Below are positions 10,685 through 21,264 of a stretch of DNA of 64,000 bases, piece by piece. The stretch is from Alphaproteobacteria bacterium (GTDB taxonomy: Bacteria > Pseudomonadota > Alphaproteobacteria > UBA6615), in the NCBI GenBank assembly GCA_009694135.1, contig SHVS01000005.1:25017-89016 (forward strand), given 5' to 3'. A program made the position numbers and the translations under genes. The notes below the pieces were generated by a model that saw only the letters and a list, made by a program, of their open reading frames with translations, was not told the DNA's origin and did no database searches. The first letter of the stretch is position 1, and every line of letters starts with the position of its first letter.

Positions 10685-12409
10685 CTAAATGTCCGCATAA
10701 AGATGTGTCTCCGACTTCGCGCCCGGATGCGTGACCGCTCCCAGATGCGCCGGGCCGACCGTCTGCGCATATTTCCACAGCGTGCCCGAATTGAAGTCAT
10801 GCGCGCGCGCCTTCCAGGCTCGTCTGCGCTTGGCTAGTTCGGTCTTGGACAACTCGACTTCGAGCGTCCCCTTGGCGGCATCGATGGCGATGATATCGCC
10901 GTCTTGCAGCAGAGCGATCGGCCCACCAACGGCCGCTTCCGGCCCGATATGGCCGATGCAGAAGCCCCGCGTCCCGCCCGAAAAACGCCCGTCGGTAATC
11001 AGCGCCACCGTGTCGCCAACGCCCTGCCCGTAAAGGGCCGCGGTGGTGGACAGCATCTCGCGCATTCCCGGCCCGCCGCGCGGCCCCTCGTAGCGAATGA
11101 CGATCACATCGCCCTTTTTGTATTTACGCTTCATGACCGCATCGAGTGCATCTTCCTCGCGGTCGAACACGCGCGCCGGGCCACGGAATTGCAGCGTCTT
11201 CATCCCGGCGACCTTGACGATGGCGCCGTCCGGCGCGAGCGAGCCTTTAAGGCCCACGACGCCGCCCGTGGGCGAGAGCGCCTTCGAAACCGGATAGACC
11301 ACGTCCTGGTCCTTGGGCAGGCGTATGTGCTTGTGGTTCTCGGCGATCGTCTTGCCGGTCACGGTCATGCACTCGCCGTGGATGAACCCGCCATCGAGCA
11401 GCGCCTTGATCAGTATAGGCACCCCGCCGACGTCATACAGGTCCTTGGCGACATATTTCCCGCCCGGTTTCAGATCGGCGATATAGGGCGTGCGGCGGAA
11501 AATGCGCGCCACGTCGTCAAGGGTGAAGGAAATCCCGGCCTCATGCGCGATCGCCGGCAGATGCAGCGCGGCATTGGTCGAGCCGCCCGAGGCGGCCACC
11601 ACAGTCGCGGCATTTTCCAGCGCCTTCAGCGTCACGATATCGCGTGGGCGGATGTGCTTGGCGATCAGATTCATGACCGCACGGCCAGATGCCTGGCCGA
11701 ACACATCGCGGCTTTCATAGGGCGCGGGCGGCATCGCCGAGCCGGGCAGCGCGAGCCCCATGGCTTCCGACACGCAGGCCATGGTGTTGGCGGTATATTG
11801 CCCGCCGCATGACCCGGCCGAGGGACAGGCGGCGCATTCAAGCTCATGCAGATCGGCGTCGCTCATCTTGCCGGCGGCATTGGCCCCGACGCCCTCGAAC
11901 ACATCGACGATGGTCACGTCCTTGCCGTGGAACTTACCCGGCAGGATCGAGCCGCCATAGAGGAACACCGATGGCACATTCAGCCGCAGCATGGCCATCA
12001 TCAGACCCGGCAGCGACTTGTCGCAGCCGGCCAGTCCGACCAGCCCGTCATAGCAATGGCCGCGCACGGTCAGCTCGACCGAATCCGCGATCACCTCACG
12101 GCTGACCAGCGAGGATTTCATCCCGGCATGGCCCATGGCGATACCGTCCGTGACCGTGATGGTGGTGAACTCGCGCGGCGTACCACCAGCCGCCTTCACG
12201 CCATGCTTCACCACCTGCGCTTGGCGGGCGAGCGAGATGTTGCACGGCGCGGCCTCGTTCCAGGTGGTGACCACACCGATGAAGGGCTGGGCGATATCAG
12301 CCTCCGACATGCCCATGGCGTAGTAATAGGCGCGGTGCGGCGCGCTTTTGGCGCCCACGGAGACATGGCGGCTGGGCAGTTTCGACTTGTCGAATTTCTT
12401 CTCGGCCAT
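10685..12409 (-). CDS. ilvD: Dihydroxy-acid dehydratase
   Basis: Full length; [73 protein letters not shown]. Confidence 0.97.
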   Translation of the reverse strand: MAEKKFDKSKLPSRHVSVGAKSAPHRAYYYAMGMSEADIAQPFIGVVTTWNEAAPCNISLARQAQVVKHGVKAAGGTPREFTTITVTDGIAMGHAGMKSSLVSREVIADSVELTVRGHCYDGLVGLAGCDKSLPGLMMAMLRLNVPSVFLYGGSILPGKFHGKDVTIVDVFEGVGANAAGKMSDADLHELECAACPSAGSCGGQYTANTMACVSEAMGLALPGSAMPPAPYESRDVFGQASGRAVMNLIAKHIRPRDIVTLKALENAATVVAASGGSTNAALHLPAIAHEAGISFTLDDVARIFRRTPYIADLKPGGKYVAKDLYDVGGVPILIKALLDGGFIHGECMTVTGKTIAENHKHIRLPKDQDVVYPVSKALSPTGGVVGLKGSLAPDGAIVKVAGMKTLQFRGPARVFDREEDALDAVMKRKYKKGDVIVIRYEGPRGGPGMREMLSTTAALYGQGVGDTVALITDGRFSGGTRGFCIGHIGPEAAVGGPIALLQDGDIIAIDAAKGTLEVELSKTELAKRRRAWKARAHDFNSGTLWKYAQTVGPAHLGAVTHPGAKSETHLYADI

Positions 12410-12511
12410 CGGGTCCTCGGCGGACTGGGGTTATTGCCGCCTGACCCTATAGTCCGGCCCCGATTTTGCCCAGTCCGACGGACGCATGGGCCTATGAGGC
12501 TGATCGTCCGG

Positions 12512-12937
12512 CTAAGGCCGGCGCACGTATTTATACGGTAGGAGATCCTTGATCGGCACGCGCGAGAGGTGGCCGTCGCGGTCGAGGATGACCGAACAAT
12601 CGGGCGCGAAATCAGCCAGAAGTTCGCGGCAGTTGCCGCAGGGCGAGACGACATGGATCACCTGGTTCTTCTCGCGCGGGCGCGGATGGCGGACCGAAAC
12701 CACGGTCGTGATCTTCCCCGGGCCGGAGCCCAAGGCCGTGCCGATGGCTACCGCCTCGGCGCAGACGGACGCCCGCCCGACATAGGTGTCGATGTGCAAG
12801 CCGGTGTGGATCGTGCCGTCCTTGAGCCGGACCGCGGCGGCGATGTGATGCCGCCCTTCGGCATAGCGGTCGCGGATCAGCCCCTCGGCGGCCTTGATCA
12901 GTGCCCGGTCGGTGCGGGTGAGCGCGGGCTTGGCCAT
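12512..12937 (-). CDS. Cytidine deaminase superfamily protein (cytidine / blasticidin-S deaminase-like)
   Basis: VCAEAVAIG and PCGNCRELL zinc-binding motifs. Confidence 0.85.
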   Translation of the reverse strand: MAKPALTRTDRALIKAAEGLIRDRYAEGRHHIAAAVRLKDGTIHTGLHIDTYVGRASVCAEAVAIGTALGSGPGKITTVVSVRHPRPREKNQVIHVVSPCGNCRELLADFAPDCSVILDRDGHLSRVPIKDLLPYKYVRRP

Positions 12938-15618
12938 TACGCCGCCAGCCGTCCAAGCGCGGTTGTGAGCTTGCCCTTGGCATCGAGCGCATCGGCGCGG
13001 CGTTCGCGCTGCTCCTCGACCACCTCCGCCGGCGCGCGGGCCAGAAACTTCTCGTCGCCGAGCTTGGCGTCGATCTTAGCGACTTCGCCGTCGAGCCGGG
13101 CGATTTCTTTTTCCAGGCGGCGGCGTTCGGCGGCGATGTCGATCACGCCCTCGAGCGGCAACACCAGCGTCGCCTCGTCGAGCACCAGCTGCGCCGCGCC
13201 TTTGGGCATGGCGCCGTCGAGCGCGATGTTAGCCAGCCGGGCGAGTGTCTTGATCTGATCGGCGTTGCGATCGAGCCGCGCGCGCGAGGCCGCATTGGCG
13301 TCGCGCACGACCAGGTCGATGCGCGCCCCGGCCGGTACATTCATTTCCGCCCGCACCGCGCGCACGGCGGAAACTAGCCGCACCACCCAGATCATTTCGG
13401 CCGCAGACGCGGGATCGCGCAGCAGGGGATCGTCGGTCGGCCACGTCGAGAGCATCAACAGCTTGGTGCCGTCAGCGGGGCGGAACTGCGCCCACAACTC
13501 CTCGGTCACGAAGGGCATGAACGGGTGCAACAGATGCAACACGCGCACCAAGACCCAGGCGACGGTCGCGCGCGCCTCGCTGCGCGCCGGACCATCCGGC
13601 CCTTGCAGCACCGGCTTGGCCAGTTCGAGATACCAATCGCAGAAGTTGCCCCAGACGAAGTGATAGAGCGCGAGCGCCGCGGAATCGAATTTGAACGCCT
13701 CCAGGCTGGCATCAAGCTTGGCCCCGACCGTTGCCGCCTCGCTTATGATCCAGCGGTTGAGGATTGCGTTGGCGCGCTTCGGATTGAAGCCTGCGTCATA
13801 GGCGCAGCCGTTCATTTCGGCGAAGCGGGCGGCGTTCCATAATTTCGTGGCGAAGTTGCGGAAGCCCTCGACCCGCGCGGTGGACAGTTTTACATCGCGC
13901 CCCTGCGCCGCCATCGCCGCCAGGGTGAAGCGCAGCGCATCGGCGCCGTAGCGGTCGATCAGTTCCAAGGGATCCATCACATTGCCCTTGGATTTCGACA
14001 TCTTCTGCCCCTGCTCGTCGCGGACCAAGGCATGGATGTAGACGGTGTGGAACGGCACCTCGTGTCTGAGATGCAGCCCCATCATCATCATGCGCGCGAC
14101 CCAGAAAAAGATAATGTCGAAGCCGGTGACCAGCACATCGGTCGGATAATGGCGGGCAAGCTCCGGCGTCTCGTCAGGCCAGCCAAGGGTCGAGAACGGC
14201 CAGAGCGCCGAGGAAAACCAGGTATCGAGCACATCTTCGTCGCGCTTGAGCGTGACGGCATTGCCGTAATGCGCGCGCGCCGCCGCCTGGGCCGCCGCTT
14301 CGGTTTCCTCGACGAAGACCTTGTCGTCCGGACCGTACCAGGCCGGGATCTGATGCCCCCACCACAGCTGGCGCGAAATGCACCACGGCTGGATATTGCG
14401 CAGCCATTCGAAGTAGGTTTTCGACCACTGCGCCGGGACAAAACGCGTGCGACCGTCCTCGACCGCCTTGATCGCCGGCGCCGCTAGCGTGGCCGCGTCG
14501 GCATACCATTGCTCGGTCAGATAGGGCTCGACCGGAACGCCGCTGCGGTCACCGTAAGGCACCGAATGCGTAATATCCTCGATCTTCTCGACCAGCCCTT
14601 GCTCGGTCAGGTCGGCGAGCACGCGGTCGCGCGCGACGAAGCGTTCCAGCCCGCGATAGGCCGCGGGCGCGGCGTCGTTCACATGCGCGGTGCGGTCGAA
14701 GATACCAATCGCCGGCAACTTATGGCGGCGGCCGACCTCGAAATCGTTGAAGTCATGCGCCGGCGTGATCTTGACCGCGCCGGAGCCTTTTTCCGGGTCG
14801 GCGTACTCGTCGCCGACAATGGGAATCTCTCGCCCGACCAGCGGAAGGACCGCATGTAGCCCGATCAGATGCTTTGTGCGCGGATCTTCCGGATGCACCG
14901 CGATGCCGGTGTCACCCAGCATGGTTTCGGGACGCGTGGTCGCCACGGTCACGAATTCGCCCGGCCGCTCCTTGAGCGGATAGCGCAGGTACCAGAGCTT
15001 GCCCTTCACCTCGCGCGGCTGGACTTCGAGATCGGAAATTGCTGTTGCCAGCTTCGGGTCCCAATTGACCAGGCGCTGGTCCTTGTAGATCAGCCCTTCC
15101 TTGGCCAGGGCGACGAACACCTTGGTGACGGCGCGCGACAGCCCCTCGTCCATCGTGAACCGTTCGCGCCGCCAATCGCAGGAGGCGCCCAGGCGCTTGA
15201 GCTGTCCGACGATAGTGCCGCCGGACTCCTCCTTCCAGGCCCAGACCTTTTCGAGAAAGGCCTTCCGTCCGATGCGCGTGGAATTGCCGCCATCCGCGCT
15301 GCCGCTACGGTCAAGTGTGATCCCCTTCACCGCCAATTGCCGCTCGACCACCATCTGCGTCGCGATGCCGGCATGATCGGTGCCCGGCTGCCATAGCACG
15401 TCCAAGCCTTGCATCCGCTTCCAGCGCACCAGCACGTCCTGCAAGGTGTTGTTGAGCGCATGGCCCATATGCAGGCTGCCGGTCACATTCGGCGGCGGGA
15501 TGACTATGGTATAGGGCTTGGCGCTTGGCCGCCGGCCGGATTCGAAGGCGCGGGCGTCTAGCCACGCCTGGGAATGGCGCGCCTCGACCGGCTTGGGCTC
15601 AAAAGTCTTATCGAGCAT
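12937..15618 (-). CDS. valS: Valine-tRNA ligase
   Basis: PPPNVTGSLHMGHALNNTLQD, KMSKSKGNVMDP, LEGVIDIAAERRRLEKEI C-terminal arm. Confidence 0.97.
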   Translation of the reverse strand: MLDKTFEPKPVEARHSQAWLDARAFESGRRPSAKPYTIVIPPPNVTGSLHMGHALNNTLQDVLVRWKRMQGLDVLWQPGTDHAGIATQMVVERQLAVKGITLDRSGSADGGNSTRIGRKAFLEKVWAWKEESGGTIVGQLKRLGASCDWRRERFTMDEGLSRAVTKVFVALAKEGLIYKDQRLVNWDPKLATAISDLEVQPREVKGKLWYLRYPLKERPGEFVTVATTRPETMLGDTGIAVHPEDPRTKHLIGLHAVLPLVGREIPIVGDEYADPEKGSGAVKITPAHDFNDFEVGRRHKLPAIGIFDRTAHVNDAAPAAYRGLERFVARDRVLADLTEQGLVEKIEDITHSVPYGDRSGVPVEPYLTEQWYADAATLAAPAIKAVEDGRTRFVPAQWSKTYFEWLRNIQPWCISRQLWWGHQIPAWYGPDDKVFVEETEAAAQAAARAHYGNAVTLKRDEDVLDTWFSSALWPFSTLGWPDETPELARHYPTDVLVTGFDIIFFWVARMMMMGLHLRHEVPFHTVYIHALVRDEQGQKMSKSKGNVMDPLELIDRYGADALRFTLAAMAAQGRDVKLSTARVEGFRNFATKLWNAARFAEMNGCAYDAGFNPKRANAILNRWIISEAATVGAKLDASLEAFKFDSAALALYHFVWGNFCDWYLELAKPVLQGPDGPARSEARATVAWVLVRVLHLLHPFMPFVTEELWAQFRPADGTKLLMLSTWPTDDPLLRDPASAAEMIWVVRLVSAVRAVRAEMNVPAGARIDLVVRDANAASRARLDRNADQIKTLARLANIALDGAMPKGAAQLVLDEATLVLPLEGVIDIAAERRRLEKEIARLDGEVAKIDAKLGDEKFLARAPAEVVEEQRERRADALDAKGKLTTALGRLAA

Positions 15619-15709
15619 AGAGGAACTCCCGCTCCGGCGGCGGAACCGTCACACCGAGCAGGAGTGTTTAGCGCCCGAAGCTCACGCGGCCAAGCGCGGC
15701 CTTGCGCAA

Positions 15710-16240
15710 TTAGCGGCCGCGGGCGCGGCCGACGACGCGTCTGATCTCGTCCTTGACCAGGGTTTCGACCAGGGTAGGCAAGTTTTCGTCGAGCCAGGCA
15801 TGCAGCATGGGGCGCAACAATTCGCGGGTGATCTCTTCGATCGTTTTGCCCCCGGCGCTGATCAGCTCATCCTTGACGGCATCCAGAAGCCCGCCCATCG
15901 CGGCCGCCGCAGCGGCCTCGCGCGCTTCCGACATCAGCCCGGCCTTGCCCGACGATGCCCCGGCGGCCATCGCCGCCCCAGGCCCAGACGCCGCGGCCGG
16001 CTCCTTGGGCGCTTCGGCCGCAGTAGCCTCTGGCTTGCGGGCCTTTTCTGACTTCTCGGCCAAGTTAACGACCTCGCCACCCTCGGCGACCACCTCGGTC
16101 AGTTCGAGAACCGGCTCTACTTCGGCCTTCGGCGCCGCTTTAGCGTCACCATCCTCGCCGTCCTCGGAAATGATTCTCCGAATGGACGCGAGGATCTCCT
16201 CCATCGATGGTTCTTGCTGGCGTTCGTTGGCAGCGGGCAT
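15710..16240 (-). CDS. DUF2497 / PopZ-like protein
   Basis: SMEEILASIRRIISED N-terminus and LLRPMLHAWLDENLPTLVETLVKDEIRRVVGR C-terminus, acidic/Ala-rich middle. Confidence 0.85.
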   Translation of the reverse strand: MPAANERQQEPSMEEILASIRRIISEDGEDGDAKAAPKAEVEPVLELTEVVAEGGEVVNLAEKSEKARKPEATAAEAPKEPAAASGPGAAMAAGASSGKAGLMSEAREAAAAAAMGGLLDAVKDELISAGGKTIEEITRELLRPMLHAWLDENLPTLVETLVKDEIRRVVGRARGR

Positions 16241-16330
16241 GGCTCTCACGGTCGGAGACTCGGCGAGACGAATCACGCTAACACGTCCGCGCCGCGGCAC
16301 ACCATTGCCGATCGTGGCTGTGCAATGCAA

Positions 16331-16358
16331 TGGGCGCGCCGTAGGTTGGGCGCGCCCA
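16331..16358 (-). terminator. Candidate hairpin downstream of tolC
   Basis: Perfect 10-bp inverted repeat tgggcgcgcc-gtaggttg-ggcgcgccca just 3' of the minus-strand gene; no strong U tract. Confidence 0.45.
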
Positions 16359-16383
16359 TGCGCAACGACCTTGGCCGCAAAAT

Positions 16384-17754
16384 CTAACGGTCGATCTCGG
16401 CGCCCGCCCAGCGGTTACGGACTCGGTTATAATATTCGCTAGGATCATAGGCCGTGCCGGCAAGGCCCAGGTCCTTGGCGGTCATCCGGCCGACCGAACT
16501 GAACACCAGATAAGCCGAAACAACGGCATTGCGCCGCACCCGCACCAGATTGACGCGGCCGTTGAACAACTCCTGCTCGGCGTTGAGCACGTCGAGGGTC
16601 ATGCGCGCCCCGACGCGGGCTTCTTCCTGCACGCCCTCATAGGCGATCTCCAGCGCCCGCACCTCGGCCTCGAAGGCGACGACGGTGGCCTGCGCGGTCT
16701 GCAGGCTCTCCCAAGCGCTGGTGGCACCCTCGACCGCCACGCGCCGAGCGTTGGCCAAATCCTGCATCCGTTGGCTCGCGGTCTGCTTCGCCCCGCGCAA
16801 ACGCGCGTAAACACTGCCCGACAAATAGAGCGGGACGGTCATGGTCGCCGTCATGGTCTCGGTCAGGGTCTCGGTCGTTGCCGGATTCAGATCGGCGCCA
16901 TAGGACATGGTGCCATTCAGCGACAGCGACGGGTAGAGCTCGCCACGGACCAGATCGACGGACTTATTCGCCGCCCGCTCGTCATAGTCGGCCGCGATAA
17001 CATTGGGGTTTCCGGCGCGGGCCGCCTCGATCGCCTGCGCTTCGTCATTTGGCAAGGAGGTTGGCGGCAGCGGGAAGGCCAGATCGCGCGGCGCGTGCCC
17101 GACGACATAGACGTAGGTCGCAATCGAACTAGTCAGGGTCCCGCGCGCAGTGACCTGATCGGCGATCGAACGCTGCAACCGGCTTTGCGCCTGCGCCACG
17201 TCGGTGCGAGTCAACTCGCCGACGCGAAAACGGTCCTCGGTCGCCTGCAACTGCTTGCGCAAGACTTCCACATTGGCCGTGCTCAATTCAAGCACCGCAC
17301 GGTCGCGAACGACGTTCATGTAAGCGGTAACAGCGTCGAGCAGAACGGTCTGTTCGGTGGCAACCAGCCGAGCGCGCTCGGCCAAGACCAGATTCTCGGA
17401 GCGTTCGGTGTCGGCGGTGGTACGGAAACCACGGAACAAAGGCTGGGAAAAGGCCAGTTTCAAATCGCCGGGAATGCCGAAGGCATTCGTCGTGCGATTG
17501 GTCGGCAAATAACGATCCACATTTTCCAGGCCAATATCGCCCGTCGCGCTAATCGAGGGGCGCCAGCCGGATAACGCCACCGGAACGTTTTCGTCGGTCG
17601 CCCGCAGCCGCGCGCGTGCCGCCAACAGACGCGGATTGCTGGCGTAGGTGTCGGCCAAGGCCTCGATCAAACCTTCGGCTCGTACCGGAGCTTCCGGCAG
17701 AAGCAGAAGAACAGCCACGACCAACCCGAAGCGGAGCATTTTTTCAGACCGCAT
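16384..17754 (-). CDS. tolC: TolC family outer membrane protein
   Basis: Signal peptide; LKLAFSQPLFRGFRT; EEARVGARMTLDVLNAEQELFNGRVNLVRVRRNAVVSAY. Confidence 0.92.
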   Translation of the reverse strand: MRSEKMLRFGLVVAVLLLLPEAPVRAEGLIEALADTYASNPRLLAARARLRATDENVPVALSGWRPSISATGDIGLENVDRYLPTNRTTNAFGIPGDLKLAFSQPLFRGFRTTADTERSENLVLAERARLVATEQTVLLDAVTAYMNVVRDRAVLELSTANVEVLRKQLQATEDRFRVGELTRTDVAQAQSRLQRSIADQVTARGTLTSSIATYVYVVGHAPRDLAFPLPPTSLPNDEAQAIEAARAGNPNVIAADYDERAANKSVDLVRGELYPSLSLNGTMSYGADLNPATTETLTETMTATMTVPLYLSGSVYARLRGAKQTASQRMQDLANARRVAVEGATSAWESLQTAQATVVAFEAEVRALEIAYEGVQEEARVGARMTLDVLNAEQELFNGRVNLVRVRRNAVVSAYLVFSSVGRMTAKDLGLAGTAYDPSEYYNRVRNRWAGAEIDR

Positions 17755-17825
17755 TTCGCCCTCTATGCCTCGTTGCGAGGTCTAGCTCTTACTCCGACGG
17801 CGCCCCAAGGGGACGGCCCAGCCCA

Positions 17826-18482
17826 TCAAAACACGAAGCCGGGCGAAGCTGCAAATTGGTCCAGCGCCGGCGTGGCCGCATCGAACAAGGTCGTAAACCC
17901 AAGTCCGGAGGCCGACTCTGTACCGACAACCGCCCTGCCCGGGCCGTTCTCCGGGCGCAAAACAGCCAAGAGCCGCCCGCCAGGAGCGAGTTGCGGGCGC
18001 ACTTGAGGCGGAATTTCCGTTACCGCGCCGCAAAAGAGAATGACGTCATAAGGCGCCTGGGGCGCATGCCCGTCCGCCGGATCGCCGGCCATCAGGATCA
18101 CGGTGTCGCTGCCGAGGGCACCGAGCGCCGTCGCGGCTTGGGCGCGCAGCGCGCCGTCGGCCTCGACCGCGACCACTGTCCCGGCCAATTGGGCCACCAC
18201 GGCCGCTTCATAGCCGGTGCCGCAACCAAGGATCAAAACGAGATCGGTGGGCCCGATGCGCGCGGCGTCCAGCAACCGAGCGAGGACCCGCGGCTCCATA
18301 AGCCAGCGGCCCGGAGCGATCGGCAATCCTGCATCGAGATAGGCCACGCCTTGCAGCGCATTGGGCACAAACAGCTCGCGCGCCACATGGCCCATGGCGG
18401 CAAGCACGGCCTCGTCGCGCACTTGATTGGGGCGCAACTGGCTATCGACCATGGCGCGCCGGGCGGCCGCGTAGCGGGACAT
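17826..18482 (-). CDS. Protein-L-isoaspartate O-methyltransferase-like protein
   Basis: MVDSQLRPNQVRDEAVLAAM, LILGCGTGYEAAVVAQLAGTVVAVE, PPQVRPQLAPGGRLLAVL. Confidence 0.88.
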   Translation of the reverse strand: MSRYAAARRAMVDSQLRPNQVRDEAVLAAMGHVARELFVPNALQGVAYLDAGLPIAPGRWLMEPRVLARLLDAARIGPTDLVLILGCGTGYEAAVVAQLAGTVVAVEADGALRAQAATALGALGSDTVILMAGDPADGHAPQAPYDVILFCGAVTEIPPQVRPQLAPGGRLLAVLRPENGPGRAVVGTESASGLGFTTLFDAATPALDQFAASPGFVF

Positions 18483-18569
18483 CGCAATTGGACCTCGATC
18501 AGCGCCGGCTCTCCCGCCGACGGGATCAAGTGATAGCGGGACGCGGCCGCGGCCTCAACCGCCGCGCCG

Positions 18570-19568
18570 CTAGGGTGCGGTATGCTGGGCGATGCGCGCC
18601 GCCAGCCCCCGCTCCCATGCGAGCGCGCTGGTAACGATGCGGTCGAGGTCGTCATACCTGGGCGTCCAGCCGAGATTCTTGCGCGCCAGGGTTCCATCCG
18701 CCACCAGCCGAGGGGCGTCCCCCGACCGGCGTTCGGCCATTCGTCGCGGAAGCGTTTTGCCGGTGGCGCGTTCCACGGCGCGGATGACCTCCTTGACCGA
18801 AGCGCCTTGCCCGTAACCGAGGTTGAAGGCGCGCGGCACGCCACCGCGTTGCAGATAGGCGAGTGCATCGAGATGCGCGTGCGCGACATCGTTGACGTGC
18901 ACATAGTCGCGAATGCAGGTGCCGTCCGGCGTTGGGTAATCCTGACCAAAAAGGGTGAGTTCGGACCGTTTGCCGGTCACCACCTCGGCCGCGATCTTGA
19001 TCAGATGCGACGCGACCGGGGTCGACTCCCCGGCGCGACCATCCGGGTCCGCCACGGCGACATTGAAAAAGCGCAGGCTCACGGCCTTCAGCGGCGCGCT
19101 GGCGCACAGATCGGCGATCATGCGTTCGCCCATCGCCTTGCTGGCGCCGTAGGGGTTGATGGGGGCGATCGCCGCCCGCTCGGTCACCGGCACGCGGCGC
19201 GGCGCGCCATAGACCGCGGCGCTGGAGGAAAACACCAACCAGCGCGGTGTGTGGCGCTGGCACGCCGCCAGCAGTGCATGCGTGCCGAGCACATTGCTGC
19301 GGTAATAGCGCAGCGGCTCGGCGACCGATTCCGAGGACATGGATTCCGCCGCCAGATGGATCACTGCCTCGAAGCGGTGCTGGGTGAAGAGACGGTCGAG
19401 CAACGCGGCGTCGGCGATGTCACCCTTGACCAGGGTGCCGGACTTAACCGCCCACGCGTGCCCGGTCGAGAGATTGTCGAGCACCACCGCCTCATGCCCG
19501 CCCTCGGCCAGGGCGAGCACGACATGGCTGCCGATATACCCGGCTCCCCCGGTCACGAGCGTACGCAT
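18570..19568 (-). CDS. galE: UDP-glucose 4-epimerase
   Basis: LVTGGAGYIGSHVVLAL, YGASKAMGERM, DYPTPDGTCIRDYVHVNDVAHAH, FNLGYGQGASVKEVI. Confidence 0.94.
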   Translation of the reverse strand: MRTLVTGGAGYIGSHVVLALAEGGHEAVVLDNLSTGHAWAVKSGTLVKGDIADAALLDRLFTQHRFEAVIHLAAESMSSESVAEPLRYYRSNVLGTHALLAACQRHTPRWLVFSSSAAVYGAPRRVPVTERAAIAPINPYGASKAMGERMIADLCASAPLKAVSLRFFNVAVADPDGRAGESTPVASHLIKIAAEVVTGKRSELTLFGQDYPTPDGTCIRDYVHVNDVAHAHLDALAYLQRGGVPRAFNLGYGQGASVKEVIRAVERATGKTLPRRMAERRSGDAPRLVADGTLARKNLGWTPRYDDLDRIVTSALAWERGLAARIAQHTAP

Positions 19569-19729
19569 CCCGACTCCTGTCGGACTATTTCCGGCGCCAT
19601 CCTAGCCAGAATTTGGTTAACGCCGGTCCCCTGCGCGAACAGGCGAAGTCTGGTCGACTTTGCGTGCCGCTTCCCTGACGCCGCGCCCTCTGACATTGTG
19701 CGCCCTCATTTTAGCGAAGGTGCCTGGAG

Positions 19730-20893
19730 ATGAAGGACGAAACCAAGATCGTCCACGCGGGACGCGACAGCGCGGCGCATTCCGGCGCGGTCAACACGCC
19801 AGTTTATCACGCCTCGACGATCCTGTTTCCGACGCTGGCGGCGCTCGATGCGGCGCCCAGGGCGCGCATACGCTATGCCAGGCGCGGCACGCCGACGCTG
19901 TTCGCGCTCGAGGATGCGCTGACGGCGCTCGAAGGCGGGGCCGGCGCCGCTCTGTTCCCCTCCGGCCTGGCGGCGGCAGGTTTCGCGCTCCTGTCCTGTC
20001 TGAAGACCGGCGACCATGTGTTACTGACCGACAGTGTCTATGACCCAGTGCGCGCTTTCGCCGACCGGGTGCTGACCGGACTCGGCATCGCGGTCGAGTA
20101 CTACGACCCGCTGATCGGCGGCGGAATGACGCGACTCCTGCGCTCCAATACGCGCGTGGTCTATTGCGAATCTCCCGGCTCGCACACCTTCGAGATCCAG
20201 GATTTGCCGGCGATCGCCGCCACCGCCCACGCTGGCGGGGCAAGCGTAATCGCCGACAACACCTGGGCCACGCCGCTGCTTTGTAAGCCGCTATCGCTTG
20301 GCGCCGATATCGTCATTCATGCCGCGACCAAATACATCGGCGGCCATAGCGATCTCATGCTCGGCGTCCTGGTGGCCAACGAGGCGACGGTGCGCAAGGT
20401 CAAACTGACCGCCGGGCTGTTCGGGCAGACGTCCGGGCCCGACGACATCTTTATGACCCTTCGCGGCCTGCGCTCGCTCAAGGCGCGCCTCGACCGCCAT
20501 TCTTCCAGCGCAAGACGGGTGTCGGGCTGGCTGCAAACGCGGGCGGAAGTCGCGCGCGTGCTCGACCCGTCATTGCCCGACTTCCCCGGTCACGCCTTGT
20601 GGAAGCGCGACTTCGCCGGTGCGTCCGGGCTGTTTAGCTTTATACTCGGGCGCGACTGGCCAAGGCCGGCGCTCGCCGCCATGCTCGACGGCATGCAGCT
20701 GTTCAAGATGGGCTACAGCTGGGGCGGGTTTGAATCCCTCATCCTGCCGTTCGACATCGCCAAATATCGCAGCGCGACCCGGTGGGAGACGCCCGGTCCC
20801 GCCATTCGCCTATCGATCGGCCTGGAAGACCCCGACGAGTTGATCGCCGATCTGGCCGCCGGTTTCGCGCGTTTGACGAGTGCGGCGTCATGA
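19730..20893 (+). CDS. metC: Cystathionine beta-lyase (PLP-dependent)
   Basis: YARRGTPTLFALEDALTALEGG, YCESPGSHTFEIQD, ATKYIGGHSDLMLG. Confidence 0.94.
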   Translation: MKDETKIVHAGRDSAAHSGAVNTPVYHASTILFPTLAALDAAPRARIRYARRGTPTLFALEDALTALEGGAGAALFPSGLAAAGFALLSCLKTGDHVLLTDSVYDPVRAFADRVLTGLGIAVEYYDPLIGGGMTRLLRSNTRVVYCESPGSHTFEIQDLPAIAATAHAGGASVIADNTWATPLLCKPLSLGADIVIHAATKYIGGHSDLMLGVLVANEATVRKVKLTAGLFGQTSGPDDIFMTLRGLRSLKARLDRHSSSARRVSGWLQTRAEVARVLDPSLPDFPGHALWKRDFAGASGLFSFILGRDWPRPALAAMLDGMQLFKMGYSWGGFESLILPFDIAKYRSATRWETPGPAIRLSIGLEDPDELIADLAAGFARLTSAAS

Positions 20894-21261
20894 CGGGTGC
20901 CGGCGCGCTCTGGACGGCGCTCAAACTCGACGCCAACGGCTTGATCCCGGCGGTAGCGCAACAATACAACAGCGGCGAGATCCTCATGCTCGCCTGGATG
21001 AACCGGACGGCGATCGAGGCGACGCTGGCGACCGGCCAGGTCACCTACTGGTCGCGCGAACGGCAAAAGCTGTGGCGCAAGGGCGAGACCTCCGGCCATA
21101 CCCAGCGCCTGGTCGAGCTTCGCCTGGATTGCGACGGCGATGCGCTGGTCGTGCTGGTCGATCAGGCCGGCCCGGCCTGTCACACCAACCGGCGGACATG
21201 TTTCTATCGCGCGGTCAGCGACAACCAACTGATGGTCAAACTACCGACCGAGAGCGCCTAG
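20890..21261 (+). CDS. hisI: Phosphoribosyl-AMP cyclohydrolase
   Basis: LIPAVAQQYNSGEILMLAWMNRTAI, YWSRERQKLWRKGETSGHTQRLVELRLDCDGDALVVLVDQAGPACHTNRRTCFYR; ATGA overlap with metC. Confidence 0.95.
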   Translation: MTGAGALWTALKLDANGLIPAVAQQYNSGEILMLAWMNRTAIEATLATGQVTYWSRERQKLWRKGETSGHTQRLVELRLDCDGDALVVLVDQAGPACHTNRRTCFYRAVSDNQLMVKLPTESA

Positions 21262-21264
21262 GCG

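Noticed and set aside
11846-12541. Plus-strand ORFs opposite ilvD
   Set aside because: Shadow ORFs; ilvD is full length with all motifs
19569-19729. Possible SAM-type riboswitch upstream of metC
   Set aside because: Inspected the leader; could not identify a conserved SAM-II/SAH core
18582-19733. 383-aa plus-strand ORF opposite galE
   Set aside because: Antisense shadow of a well-supported GalE reading frame
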